Positions 51,665-60,348 of a stretch of 64,000 bases of DNA are shown piece by piece. The position numbers and the translations under genes were made by a program. Numbering within the stretch: the stretch's first letter is position 1; the number at the start of each line of letters is the position of its first letter. The DNA is from Kofleriaceae bacterium (lineage in GTDB: Bacteria > Myxococcota_A > Polyangia > Haliangiales > Haliangiaceae): NCBI GenBank assembly GCA_018057825.1, contig JAGPCY010000007.1, positions 1 to 64,000 of the forward strand. The letters run 5' to 3'. A model generated the notes under the pieces. That model saw only the letters and a list, made by a program, of their open reading frames with translations. It did no database searches and had not been told where the DNA came from.

Positions 51665-53094
51665 CTGACGATCGCGATCGCGACCCGCTGACCGAGGAGC
51701 TGTCGACCGAGGAGCGCGTGCTCCTCGAGCGCTGGCTCGCGCCGCCGCCGCCGGCTGGCTTCGCGGCCCGCACGACGACGACGGCGGCGACGGCGATGAC
51801 GACCGGGTCCGGGCCCGGGCCTGGGCGGGGCCGGCGGCGCTGGGCGTGGCTCGGCGCGGGCGTGGCGGTGGCGGCGGTGGCCGCGGCCGGCGTGGCGGCC
51901 CTCGCGGTCCCCCGCGGCGGAGCCCGCCTCGGGGCCACCGTCGGGGTGATCGACAGCGGCGGGGCCCGGCGCTCGGTCCCGGTCGGCGAGCGCGCGGTGG
52001 CCGTGCTCGAGCCCGGCGCGGCGCTGGCCTACGCGGCCGCGGCCGGGGACGGCTTCGTCGAACAACGCGCCGGCTCGGTGTTCTACCGGGTCGAACCCGG
52101 CCGCCGCTTCGCGGTGGCCACCCCTGCCGGCCTCGTCGAGGTGACCGGCACCTGCTTTCGCGTGGAGATCCAGGACATGTCGAGACGACGCATGATCGTG
52201 AGCGGCGCAGTCGGCGCCGCGGTGGCCGCCGCGGCCGTGGTCACCGTGTACGAAGGAAAGTTGCGCGTGGTGCCCACCCACGCCGCGCCGGTCGAGGTCG
52301 GTCCCGGCCAGGCGGTGACCGTCGGCGCCGACGGCGCCAGCGTGGCCCGCGGCCCGGCGCCGGCCGGCGAGGTCGCCCCCGGCGCGGCCGAGCTGGTGGC
52401 GATCGCCGATGATCCGTCGGTCGCGGCGCTCAGCCAGGCCCAGCTCATCGCCCGCGATCGCGCCCAGCGCGAGCAGATCGCCGCCCTTGGGCAGCGCGTC
52501 CGCGATCTCGAGGCCAACGCCCGCAGCGGTCGAGGCCCCGGGCTCGAGGGCGACTACGTCGAGCCCAGCAAGGAGGAGCTCTTGGCCTGGGCCAAGGACT
52601 GCACGGTCAAGATCGACTTCCCGCCGCTCATGTCACCGCGGCCCTTCGCGCTCGGCGATGACGCGATCAAGGCGGTCGGCCTGAACGACGGCGAGGTCGC
52701 GACCGCCAACGCGGTGCTCGCGCGGCTCAAGACCGAGTGGGCCGGGCGCGTGCGCGCCTGGTACCTCGAGGCCACCGGCGACACCGGCGGTGCTGACGCG
52801 CTGTCGGTCGAGGCGATGGCGCGCGAGTTGACCGACAAGGCCGCGCCGGGCGAGCCGGCCGCGCTGCAGAAGCGGTTGGCCGAGGAGCGCGCGGGGCTGG
52901 TGCTGCCGCCGGCCGACCTGTCGAGCGCGTCGCCCTTCGAGCGCTTCTTCCGCGCCTTCGCCGACCTCGGCAACGAGGCTGAGCGGATGTTGGCGGCTGC
53001 GATCGGGCGCCAATCGGCCCACGGCGTCCGCACCCACGATGGAGGCTGGCCGGCGCGGATGTCGATGTCGGGCTGCGACGACGGCGGGCCGTGA
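51661..53094 (+). CDS. FecR-like membrane protein, likely regulator of the ECF sigma factor
   Basis: A 477-residue protein. A cytoplasmic N-terminus of about 60 residues precedes one membrane helix (WLGAGVAVAAVAAAGVAAL). The periplasmic part has FecR features: AVAVLEPGAALAYA, RFAVATPAGLVEVTGTCFRV and YEGKLRVV. A second hydrophobic stretch, MIVSGAVGAAVAAAAVVTVY, lies inside the FecR region and is unusual. A coiled coil (AQREQIAALGQRVRDLEANA) and a helical C-terminus follow. Overlap with the sigma gene implies joint control. A hexamer repeat array begins 24 bases after the stop. Confidence 0.75.
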   Translation: MTDDRDRDPLTEELSTEERVLLERWLAPPPPAGFAARTTTTAATAMTTGSGPGPGRGRRRWAWLGAGVAVAAVAAAGVAALAVPRGGARLGATVGVIDSGGARRSVPVGERAVAVLEPGAALAYAAAAGDGFVEQRAGSVFYRVEPGRRFAVATPAGLVEVTGTCFRVEIQDMSRRRMIVSGAVGAAVAAAAVVTVYEGKLRVVPTHAAPVEVGPGQAVTVGADGASVARGPAPAGEVAPGAAELVAIADDPSVAALSQAQLIARDRAQREQIAALGQRVRDLEANARSGRGPGLEGDYVEPSKEELLAWAKDCTVKIDFPPLMSPRPFALGDDAIKAVGLNDGEVATANAVLARLKTEWAGRVRAWYLEATGDTGGADALSVEAMARELTDKAAPGEPAALQKRLAEERAGLVLPPADLSSASPFERFFRAFADLGNEAERMLAAAIGRQSAHGVRTHDGGWPARMSMSGCDDGGP

Positions 53095-53118
53095 GCTGAT
53101 GACGGGAGGAGGAGGCGT

Positions 53119-53286
<168 letters not shown>

Positions 53287-53332
53287 GCGGGCACATGAGG
53301 TCGGCGGCACCGGCCTTGCAGAACGACGCAGC

Positions 53333-54307
53333 GTGAGAAGTCATCTGTGGCTACTTCCGGCGCTGGTCGGTGCATGTGTCGCTGAATCCGGCATCGAGCT
53401 CGAGACGACGGGCGGGACGATGCCGGCCCTGGCGGCGGCGCCGCGGGTGTTGTGGATCGGCGCGCACCCCGACGACGAGGGCTACGTCGGGCCGCTCCTC
53501 GAGGATCTGTGCGTCGATCGGGGCGCCGCGTGTGGCTTCGTCGTGATCACCGACGGCGGAAAGGGCAACTGTCGGCTCGACGCCGCGACCTGCGGCGTCA
53601 ACGACGCCGGCGGCGCGCCGCCCGGGAGCCTAGGGGCGCTGCGGCTCATCGAGATGCAGCGCTCGGCCGCGCACTTCTTCGGCGGCACAGCGCTCCTGGC
53701 CCTCGAGGACACGCCGTCGGCGACGGTCGTGGGCGCTGCCCAGAACTGGAACCAGCGGCTCACCGGGGTGCCCAACGACACCTCGGTCGATCGGATCACC
53801 GAGGTCCTGGCCTCCGTGATCCGGACCGCGCAGCCGGATCTGATCTTGACCTTCGATCCGCGGCACGGCGTGTATTGCCACCCCGACCATCGCGCGGCCG
53901 GTGCGCTCGCGCTGCGCGCCGCGGTCGCCGCGGGCGTCGACCTGCGCCGGGTGCTGATGGTCGAGACCACCGAGCCGTACCTCGACACCACCGGTCAGCC
54001 GACGGCGCGCCCGTGGGTGCCCGCCGATCCGGCGGTCGTCGTCTACGACAGCGCGGCCGCCGGGACCTGGGACGGCCGGGTCGCGGTGGCGGCGGCCCAC
54101 GCCAGCCAGTACGCGCCGTCGGTCGTCGCGGCGCTCGCCGCGTTCCCGGCGCCGGCGCAACGCGTCGCGCTCCTGGCCGCCGCCGACGTCGCCGCGGGGG
54201 CCGCCGTCGCGCCCGCCTACGCCGCGATCTGCGCCAGCGAGGACGCCCACTGGAGCGGCCGCGGCGTGTGCGCGCGCGCCGACGGCTCCACCGGCCCGTG
54301 CTGGTGA
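53333..54307 (+). CDS. PIG-L/LmbE-family deacetylase, secreted lipoprotein
   Basis: A 324-residue protein with a short signal ending in a lipobox-like LVGAC. AHPDDEGYVGPLLEDL is the family's zinc-binding AHPDDE motif, and a later HPDH (YCHPDHRAAGALAL) supplies the third ligand. Members remove acetyl groups from N-acetylglucosamine-type substrates. The predicted periplasmic or surface location differs from cytosolic members such as MshB. Start: GTG 53333. The protein lies alone between a repeat array and a minus-strand gene. Confidence 0.85.
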   Translation: MRSHLWLLPALVGACVAESGIELETTGGTMPALAAAPRVLWIGAHPDDEGYVGPLLEDLCVDRGAACGFVVITDGGKGNCRLDAATCGVNDAGGAPPGSLGALRLIEMQRSAAHFFGGTALLALEDTPSATVVGAAQNWNQRLTGVPNDTSVDRITEVLASVIRTAQPDLILTFDPRHGVYCHPDHRAAGALALRAAVAAGVDLRRVLMVETTEPYLDTTGQPTARPWVPADPAVVVYDSAAAGTWDGRVAVAAAHASQYAPSVVAALAAFPAPAQRVALLAAADVAAGAAVAPAYAAICASEDAHWSGRGVCARADGSTGPCW

Positions 54308-54317
54308 GGTGGCGCGC

Positions 54318-54863
54318 TCACAACAGGCGGTCGACGATCGGGACCAGCCTGGGCAGGAGCGCGCCGAAGGCGGCGAGGTCGAGGCGGGACTCGGTCTGGT
54401 AGCCGACGATGACGTCGCGGTCGCCGCGGCGCCAGGTGGCGCGGAAGTGCCGCTTGCGCGAGCCGCCGGTGGTCGAGACGCCGACGACCTCCTCGTAGCC
54501 GACGGTGACGCCGCCGACGGTGACGTGGGGCATGGCGGCGAGCTTGGCGGCGTGGGCGCTGGTCGCCTTCGCTGACGTGATGTCGAGGTCGTAGTCGGTG
54601 TTCGTGCGATAGACCTTGTCGAGCTCGGCCTTGGCCCGCTGCGCCAGGTCGGCGGCCTCGGTGACGCGGTCGAGGGCCCGGTCGCCCAGCGCGAGCGCGG
54701 AGTCCTTCACCTGCGCGGCGCGGTCGGCGACCTCGTCGCCGTACCCGCGGGCCTTGGCCTCGGCCTCGCGGCTGACCGAGCGCGCCTCGCGTTCGGCGTC
54801 GCGGCCGCGGTCGCCACACGAGGCCACACCACCGAGAGCGAGCAGCACGAGCGCGACGCGCAT
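54318..54863 (-). CDS. Small lipoprotein with a coiled coil
   Basis: A 181-residue protein. MRVALVLLALGGVASCG is a lipoprotein signal. A long charged helix follows (about 20-95: EREARSVSREAEAKARGYG, AEAADLAQRAKAELDK-like heptads), then a beta-rich C-terminal domain (HVTVGGVTVGYEEVVGV, RHFRATWRRGDRDVIVGYQ). The helix may span the periplasm, as in Lpp-type proteins. Function unknown. It is convergent with the PIG-L gene, with ten bases between their stops. Confidence 0.65.
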   Translation of the reverse strand: MRVALVLLALGGVASCGDRGRDAEREARSVSREAEAKARGYGDEVADRAAQVKDSALALGDRALDRVTEAADLAQRAKAELDKVYRTNTDYDLDITSAKATSAHAAKLAAMPHVTVGGVTVGYEEVVGVSTTGGSRKRHFRATWRRGDRDVIVGYQTESRLDLAAFGALLPRLVPIVDRLL

Positions 54864-55074
54864 GCCGCAGTGTACGGCGCGCGCGCGGGCTACGGTTGCC
54901 AGCTCGGCCGCGATGCGTCGCGCGCGTCAGCGGTGGCCACCGCGCGACCGCAGGCTATGCTCGGCGAATGGGTTTCGCTCGCCTGACCGGCGTCCGGATC
55001 GGCCACGCCTTGGCCCACGGCTCGGCGCTCCCGCCTTCGAGCTGCGCGCGCGCGCCGCGAGGGACGGTCGGCGG

Positions 55075-57120
55075 ATGAGCGAGGTCGCGGCCGATCGACC
55101 GGTGGCTGCCGCCGCGTTCCCCGACCGCGCCGAGTTCTCGTCGGCCCTCGGGCTGCCCGACGGCAAGGCGGTGCGCACGCTGCGCGTCTTGCTGATCCGG
55201 TTGCGGCCCGACGCGCCCCTGGCGGAGCTGGGCACGCAGCTCGAGCACCTCGGGCGGTTCGTGGTCGCCGGGCCGGCCCCGGGGCAGGTCCCGGCCGGCC
55301 TGGTCGGCGCCGCGGGGCGGATCCGCTTCGAGATGCTGGTGACCGCGGTCGAGCGGGTTCCGGAGGCGCGCGCGCGGGTGGCCGCCGCCCTGGGCGCGCT
55401 CCTGCGCCAGACCTCGGCGGTGCGCCTGCTCGCGGTGATCGGTCAGCCCAACGATCGCGGCCTGTGGGCCGAGGTGACCGATCGCCTGGCCGCCCGGGTG
55501 TTGCCGACCCCGCCCGACCATCGCGATCTGGCGGCGCTCGCGGCGCGCTTCATCCGCGTCCATCACGACTACGACTGGCTCGGCCCCGACAGCGACGCGC
55601 TGCTCGATCGCTTCGAGGCGGCGATGGGCGAGGCGTGGGAGCCGATGCGCGCGGCCGCGGTCGACGCGATCGGCCTCATCTGCACGCGGGTCGGCGCCCT
55701 CGGGCTGGGCGAGAACCTCCGGCCGTGGTTCCAGCACGCGGCGCTCAGCAGCTCGCCCTTCTATCAGCTCGCGCGCGCCCCGCTCGCTGAGCTGCCGCCG
55801 GTGATCGCCGCCTGTCGGGTCGAGCTGGCCCGCGTGCGCGACCACCTCGAGGAGCAGGGCGTGAGCGTCGACGTGGTCTATTCCCTCGACGCGATCGAGC
55901 GCGGCCTGACCCGGCTCGAGCGCCTGCTGCCGATGGCCGCGGGCGACAGCACGGCCGCGACCACGCGCGGCCTGCTCATCGTCCTGGGCCGCGGCCTGGT
56001 CGGCGAGCGCAGCTTCCGCCAGCTCCTGGCCGACAACCTGCGCCTCTTGGCGCGCAAGGTGATCGAGCGCGCCGGGCGCACCGGCGAGCACTACGTGACC
56101 TCGAGCCGACGCGAGTACTGGCGCATGCTCGGCTCGGCGGCCGGCGGCGGCGTGATCACGGCCGGCACCGCGATCGGTCGGTTCTTGATCAAGTGGGGGC
56201 AGTTCCCGCTGTTCGTCGATGGCGCGCTGTCGTCGCTCCTGTACGCCGGCAGCTTCCTCTTGATCCAGTTCCTCGGGTTCACCCTGGCGACCAAGCAGCC
56301 GTCGATGACCGCGGCGGCGCTGGCTGGCACGATCCGCGATCAGGCCGGGCCCGATCGCTTGACCGATCTGGTCGCGTTGATCGCCCGCATCAGCCGGTCG
56401 CAGTTCGCGGCCGCGGTCGGCAACGTCGGCACGGTGATCGTGGTCATGGCGCTGTTCGATCAGCTCTGGAAGCTGTCGACCGGCGGGCCGTTCCTCGACG
56501 CCAAGACCGCGCACGGGGTGATCGCGTCGTTCGATCCGCTCAGCTCGGGCACGGTCGTGTTCGCGATCTACACCGGCGTCTTGTTGTGGATGTCGAGCCT
56601 GGTCGCCGGCTGGTTCGAGAACTGGGTCGTCTACCGCCGCATCCCCGAGGGCATCGAGCACCATCGGCTGGGGCAGCGGTTCGGCGCCGCGCGCATGGCG
56701 CGGCTGGCCCGCAAGGTCGAGCGCCAGGCCGCGGGCGTCGGCGGCAGCATCTCGCTCGGCGTCTTCCTCGGCATGACCACGCCGGTCGCCAAGTTCTTCG
56801 GGCTACCGCTCGAGGTTCGCCACGTCACGCTGTCGGCCGGCTCGCTGGCCCTCGCCCTGTCCTCGGTCGGCGTCGACGCGGTCGGGTGGGAGGCGGTCAT
56901 CCGCGCCTGGGCCGGGATCGCGGTCATCGGCCTGTGCAACTTCGGCGTCAGCTTCGCCCTGGCCCTCTTCGTCGCGATGCGCGCCCGCGACGTCTCGACC
57001 GGCGAGCGCCGCACCCTGCCGTGGGCGGTGCTGCGGAGGTTCCTCCGGCGCCCGCACGAGTTCTTCTGGCCGCCGCGTGATCCGCGGGTGTCGTCGACGG
57101 TGCCGTCGCAACCGGGGTGA
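55075..57120 (+). CDS. Membrane protein of the SpecificRecomb (COG4389) family
   Basis: A 681-residue protein from the ATG at 55075 (MSEVAADRPVAAAAFPDRAE). The N-terminal 330 residues are soluble and helical. The C-terminal half holds about six membrane helices (GALSSLLYAGSFLLIQFLGF, VVMALFDQLW, FAIYTGVLLWMSSLVAGWF, VIGLCNFGVSFALALFVAM). RLLARKVIERAGRTGEHYVT, FTLATKQPSMTAAALAGTIR and SRSQFAAAVGNVG are the family's conserved stretches. The family is annotated site-specific recombinase, but an integral membrane protein is unlikely to be one, so treat that name with caution. Real function unknown. Confidence 0.75.
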   Translation: MSEVAADRPVAAAAFPDRAEFSSALGLPDGKAVRTLRVLLIRLRPDAPLAELGTQLEHLGRFVVAGPAPGQVPAGLVGAAGRIRFEMLVTAVERVPEARARVAAALGALLRQTSAVRLLAVIGQPNDRGLWAEVTDRLAARVLPTPPDHRDLAALAARFIRVHHDYDWLGPDSDALLDRFEAAMGEAWEPMRAAAVDAIGLICTRVGALGLGENLRPWFQHAALSSSPFYQLARAPLAELPPVIAACRVELARVRDHLEEQGVSVDVVYSLDAIERGLTRLERLLPMAAGDSTAATTRGLLIVLGRGLVGERSFRQLLADNLRLLARKVIERAGRTGEHYVTSSRREYWRMLGSAAGGGVITAGTAIGRFLIKWGQFPLFVDGALSSLLYAGSFLLIQFLGFTLATKQPSMTAAALAGTIRDQAGPDRLTDLVALIARISRSQFAAAVGNVGTVIVVMALFDQLWKLSTGGPFLDAKTAHGVIASFDPLSSGTVVFAIYTGVLLWMSSLVAGWFENWVVYRRIPEGIEHHRLGQRFGAARMARLARKVERQAAGVGGSISLGVFLGMTTPVAKFFGLPLEVRHVTLSAGSLALALSSVGVDAVGWEAVIRAWAGIAVIGLCNFGVSFALALFVAMRARDVSTGERRTLPWAVLRRFLRRPHEFFWPPRDPRVSSTVPSQPG

Positions 57121-57217
57121 GCCCGGCGTCAGGCCTCGGCCATCGAAGCTGGACCGCGGCGTCGAAGTCGGCGACGCGGCGCCCCGCGGCGAACGAGCGG
57201 TGAGCTAGAGTCGCGGC

Positions 57218-58390
57218 ATGAGGAACGTGCGCGTCGTCGCGTCGGCGTGGGCGGCCATGGCGCTCGGGCTAGCGGTCCTGGCCGGGTGCGAGAAGGCGTC
57301 GCCGCCGCCCAAGCTCGAGCCGGTCACCGCCGCGGAGGCCCAGGCCCTGGCGGCCGAGTTCGGGGCCGCGTTCAGCCCGTGCGACGCCGAGCGGCTGGCC
57401 GGGTTGATCGACGCCGGCTATCTGGTCCGACGGGCGGTCGAGGCCAGCCAGCTCACCGGGCCGATGCGTCGCGAGGTCCTGCGCGGGATGACCAACGCCC
57501 AGATCGCGAGCCGGCTGTGCCAGGGCATCGACGACGAGGCCACCTACGTGCTCCTGCGGATCATCGACGTCGACGGTCAGCCGCGGCCGCTGTTCCGCCT
57601 GCTCAACGACGACGCCGTGAACTACCACGAGCTCGAGCTGGGCAAGTCGCCCAAGGACCAGCAGGTCCGGGTCGTCGACATCCGGATCTACGCCAGCGGG
57701 GATCTGCTGAGCGCTTCGCTGACCCAGGTGTTCGATCAGGTCGCGCTGGCGAAGAAGCTCGGGCGCAGCCCGGCCGAGCTGGCCCGCGCCGTCGAGGCGC
57801 TCAACCGCGCCCGCGCCAACGGCGACGCCGAGGAGGTGCAGCGGCGCTTCGCCGAGCTGCCCGCCGAGCTGCGCGACAGCAAGCCGCTGCGCCTGGCCGA
57901 GCTCATGTCTGGCGCCGACCTCGAGCCGGCCGCCTACAGCGCGATCATGGAGCGGTACCGCCAGGACTTCCCCGGCGACCCGTCGATCGACATGGTCGCG
58001 GTCGACTACTTCTTTCTGAAGAAGGATCTACCGCGCACGCTCGAGGCGATCGAGACCGTCGACCGGCGGGTCGCCGGCGATCCGTACTTGAACGTGCTGC
58101 GGGCCAACGCGCACCTGAACGTCGGCCAGGCGGCCGAGGCGATCGTGGCGGCGCGCGCGGCGGTGACGGCCGAGCCGAACCTCGAGCCGGGCTGGTGGGC
58201 GCTGGTGATGGCCCAGCTCCGCCGGGGCGACCACGACGCGGTCGCCGAGACCGTGGCGACGCTCAACCTCCGGTTCAAGGCCGGGATCGCGTCCGACACG
58301 GTGGAGGACGTGGCGCTGTGGGGGCCGTATTTCGCGTCGGAGGCCTACTGGCGGTCGCTCGGCAACGGGCGGCCACGGCCCGCGCCGTGA
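57218..58390 (+). CDS. TPR-like lipoprotein
   Basis: A 390-residue protein. The signal ends at a lipobox (GLAVLAGC). Residues 30-170 form an unrecognised domain (LVRRAVEASQLTGPMRREV, EATYVLLRIIDVDGQ). The C-terminal 200 residues are tandem helix pairs with TPR spacing (YSAIMERYRQDFPGDPSIDM, PYLNVLRANAHLNVGQAAEA, PGWWALVMAQLRRGDHDAVA). It probably scaffolds envelope complexes. Partner unknown. Confidence 0.7.
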   Translation: MRNVRVVASAWAAMALGLAVLAGCEKASPPPKLEPVTAAEAQALAAEFGAAFSPCDAERLAGLIDAGYLVRRAVEASQLTGPMRREVLRGMTNAQIASRLCQGIDDEATYVLLRIIDVDGQPRPLFRLLNDDAVNYHELELGKSPKDQQVRVVDIRIYASGDLLSASLTQVFDQVALAKKLGRSPAELARAVEALNRARANGDAEEVQRRFAELPAELRDSKPLRLAELMSGADLEPAAYSAIMERYRQDFPGDPSIDMVAVDYFFLKKDLPRTLEAIETVDRRVAGDPYLNVLRANAHLNVGQAAEAIVAARAAVTAEPNLEPGWWALVMAQLRRGDHDAVAETVATLNLRFKAGIASDTVEDVALWGPYFASEAYWRSLGNGRPRPAP

Positions 58391-58482
58391 CGGCGCACGA
58401 CGCGATCGATCGTCGGGCCGAGCCCGGCCCGCAGACGTGCAACATCGAGCCGGCGATCGTCGCCGCCGCGTGGAGGATCTGA

Positions 58483-58770
58483 ATGCTCGAGATCATCGGT
58501 CTCATCTGGTTCGGCAAGAAGCTCTCGCACCTCGCCCAGGCCAAGCACCGCTCGGGCGGCTGGGGCGCGCTGGGCGTGCTCGGGTGGATCGGCGGCGAGG
58601 TCGTCGGCGCGCTGTACGGGGTGTCGAACGCCGCGACGCCGGGCGGGGTCTACGGCTACGCGCTCCTCGGCGCGGCGCTCGGCGCGCTCGGTGCGTTCGG
58701 GATCGTGCGCGCGTTGCCGGCGCTGCCGCCGCCGCCGCCGGTCGACTTCCCGACCGCGCGCGTGGTGTGA
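58483..58770 (+). CDS. Small glycine-rich membrane protein
   Basis: A 95-residue protein with two or three hydrophobic helices (MLEIIGLIWFGKKLSHLAQA, GALGVLGWIGGEVVGALYG, YALLGAALGALGAFGIVRAL) rich in small residues. A good ribosome site, GGAGG, lies six bases before the ATG. Function unknown; such proteins are often annotated as hypothetical membrane proteins. Confidence 0.7.
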   Translation: MLEIIGLIWFGKKLSHLAQAKHRSGGWGALGVLGWIGGEVVGALYGVSNAATPGGVYGYALLGAALGALGAFGIVRALPALPPPPPVDFPTARVV

Positions 58771-58782
58771 GCCGCGGGTCGG

Positions 58783-59673
58783 CTACGGACGGACCGGCGC
58801 GACCACGCCGTCGGGCGAGGCCTGGCGTAGCCCCTCGCCTTGCATCATGCAGTCGTCGTTGACGCGCAGCAGCTCGACGCCCGCGCCGGCGGCGAACACC
58901 ATCGGGTAGCCGTCTTCGGGTTGTCCGATCGGCTCGCAGGTGAGCGTCGAGACGGCGCGCGTCCGCGCCGGCGTCCACTGGCCTGGGTCGCCGTCGCACT
59001 CGGCGCCCTCGGCGCGGCGGTCTGGCGGGATCTTCGGCACCATCGTCGCGGTCGCCGCGGCGAGGGGCGTGCGCCCCACGGTGCACGTCCACGACAGCTC
59101 GTAGCTGTAGGCCGGGCCACGATCGTCGACGGTGCGCAGGGTCAGGAGCAGGCGTCGACCCGCGGAGTTGCGGATGGGCTTGATCGTGCCGACGTAGTCG
59201 TTGACCCAGACCACCGGCGACCAGGGCGACAGATCGCGGCGCTCTCCGGGCGCGGTGCTGGTGCGCTCCTCGTGGACCAACGCGGCCTGGGGCCCGGCGC
59301 GGTACAGGCGGTAGGTCTCGAGGACCGAGGCCTCGGGCGCGAGGCCGGTCGTCAGCCGACGGAACACCCACGGCTTCACCTTGGCCAGGGCCGGCGGCAG
59401 CACCGGGGGCCGCCCTGGTGGCGTCGGCGGTGGCGGCGGTACGACGTCGACCGGAGGCGGTTGGGGCGCGTCGACCGCGATCGGCGTCGGTGGTCGGTTG
59501 GGGTCGACCGCGATCGGCGTCGGTGCGGCCGGCGGCGGTGCGGGCTCGGCGACCAGCGGCACCGGGTCGGGGTCCGGCGGCTCCGGGTCAGGGCCGCGCG
59601 CGCCGCCGCAGCCGAGCCAGAGCGGCACGACGGCGACCAAGATGCCGGGTGTGCGGAGCATGCCGATCATCAT
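58783..59673 (-). CDS. Lipoprotein with proline-rich linker
   Basis: A 296-residue protein. MMIGMLRTPGILVAVVPLWL, then GCGG, is a lipoprotein signal (an internal start at 59661 is also possible). A roughly 70-residue proline-rich linker contains two near-identical PTPIAVD units. The C-terminal domain is beta-rich (LLLTLRTVDDRGPAYSYELS, EDGYPMVFAAGAGVELLRV), with three cysteines. No family recognised. It is convergent with the small membrane gene, with 12 bases between the ends. Confidence 0.65.
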   Translation of the reverse strand: MMIGMLRTPGILVAVVPLWLGCGGARGPDPEPPDPDPVPLVAEPAPPPAAPTPIAVDPNRPPTPIAVDAPQPPPVDVVPPPPPTPPGRPPVLPPALAKVKPWVFRRLTTGLAPEASVLETYRLYRAGPQAALVHEERTSTAPGERRDLSPWSPVVWVNDYVGTIKPIRNSAGRRLLLTLRTVDDRGPAYSYELSWTCTVGRTPLAAATATMVPKIPPDRRAEGAECDGDPGQWTPARTRAVSTLTCEPIGQPEDGYPMVFAAGAGVELLRVNDDCMMQGEGLRQASPDGVVAPVRP

Positions 59674-59712
59674 GCCTCCGCGGCGCGCCGGCGCAATCGC
59701 GCTGTGACGCGG

Positions 59713-60132
59713 TCAGCAGCGGACGGTGACGGCGTGGATGTGGGCCGCGCCCGAGCTGGAGTTGACCGACACGGTCATGCCCTGGGCCAGCATCTGGAAG
59801 TGTGCCGCGGTCAGCGAGACCGTGTGCGCGTGGGGCGAGCTGCCGGTGATGTCGTAGGTCCGCGGCTGAGCGGCGGTGACGTCGGCGGCGGGGACGGTGA
59901 GCGTGTGGCCGTGGTTGGTCCCGATGGTCGTCGAGGGGCTGCACGCCGCGGGCGGGGCGTCGACGGTCGCACCGCCGTCGGGGACGCTGCCGTCGGCGCT
60001 GGCGGCGTCGATGGGTGGGGTGTCGCCGTCGTCGCCGCCGCAGGCCGCGGCCAGGACCGCGAGGGAGCCGAGGGCGCCACCGGCGGCGACGCGGAGAAAC
60101 TGCAGGCGGGTGAGGTCGGGGCCAGTCTTCAT
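59713..60132 (-). CDS. Small histidine-containing lipoprotein
   Basis: A 139-residue protein. RLQFLRVAAGGALGSLAVLA, then AACGG, forms a signal with lipobox; the FLR-AAGG pattern resembles Tat signals, but the twin arginine is missing. The mature domain is a small beta barrel or sandwich with histidines (TNHGHTLTVPAADV, SSPHAHTVSLTAAHF, SGAAHIHAVTVRC), which could bind metal in a cupredoxin-like fold. The family is not recognised. Array C lies upstream of its start. Confidence 0.65.
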   Translation of the reverse strand: MKTGPDLTRLQFLRVAAGGALGSLAVLAAACGGDDGDTPPIDAASADGSVPDGGATVDAPPAACSPSTTIGTNHGHTLTVPAADVTAAQPRTYDITGSSPHAHTVSLTAAHFQMLAQGMTVSVNSSSGAAHIHAVTVRC

Positions 60133-60157
60133 GGCCGCGCACTATACCCGCGCCGGG

Positions 60158-60304
60158 TCGGTCTCGGCCTCGGTATCGGCCTCGGCCTCGGCCTCGGTCT
60201 CCGCCTCGGTCTCGGCCTCCGCCTCGGTCTCGGCCTCGGTCTCGGTCTCGGCCTCGGTCTCGGTCTCGGTCTCGGTCTCGCTCTCGGTCTCGGCCTCCGT
60301 CTCG
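60158..60304 (-). repeat. Degenerate GAGRCC hexamer array C
   Basis: On the minus strand it reads GAGACC/GAGGCC; on the plus strand GGTCTC/GGCCTC. About 24 units with a few variants. It begins 44 bases downstream of the ppc stop (60349) on the coding strand of ppc and ends about 25 bases before the start of the gene at 60132, so it lies in the 3' region of ppc and the upstream region of the next gene. Confidence 0.9.
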
Positions 60305-60348
60305 CGTCGCGGGGTTCGCGCTAGCCGATCGACGAATCGGCGATCGCC

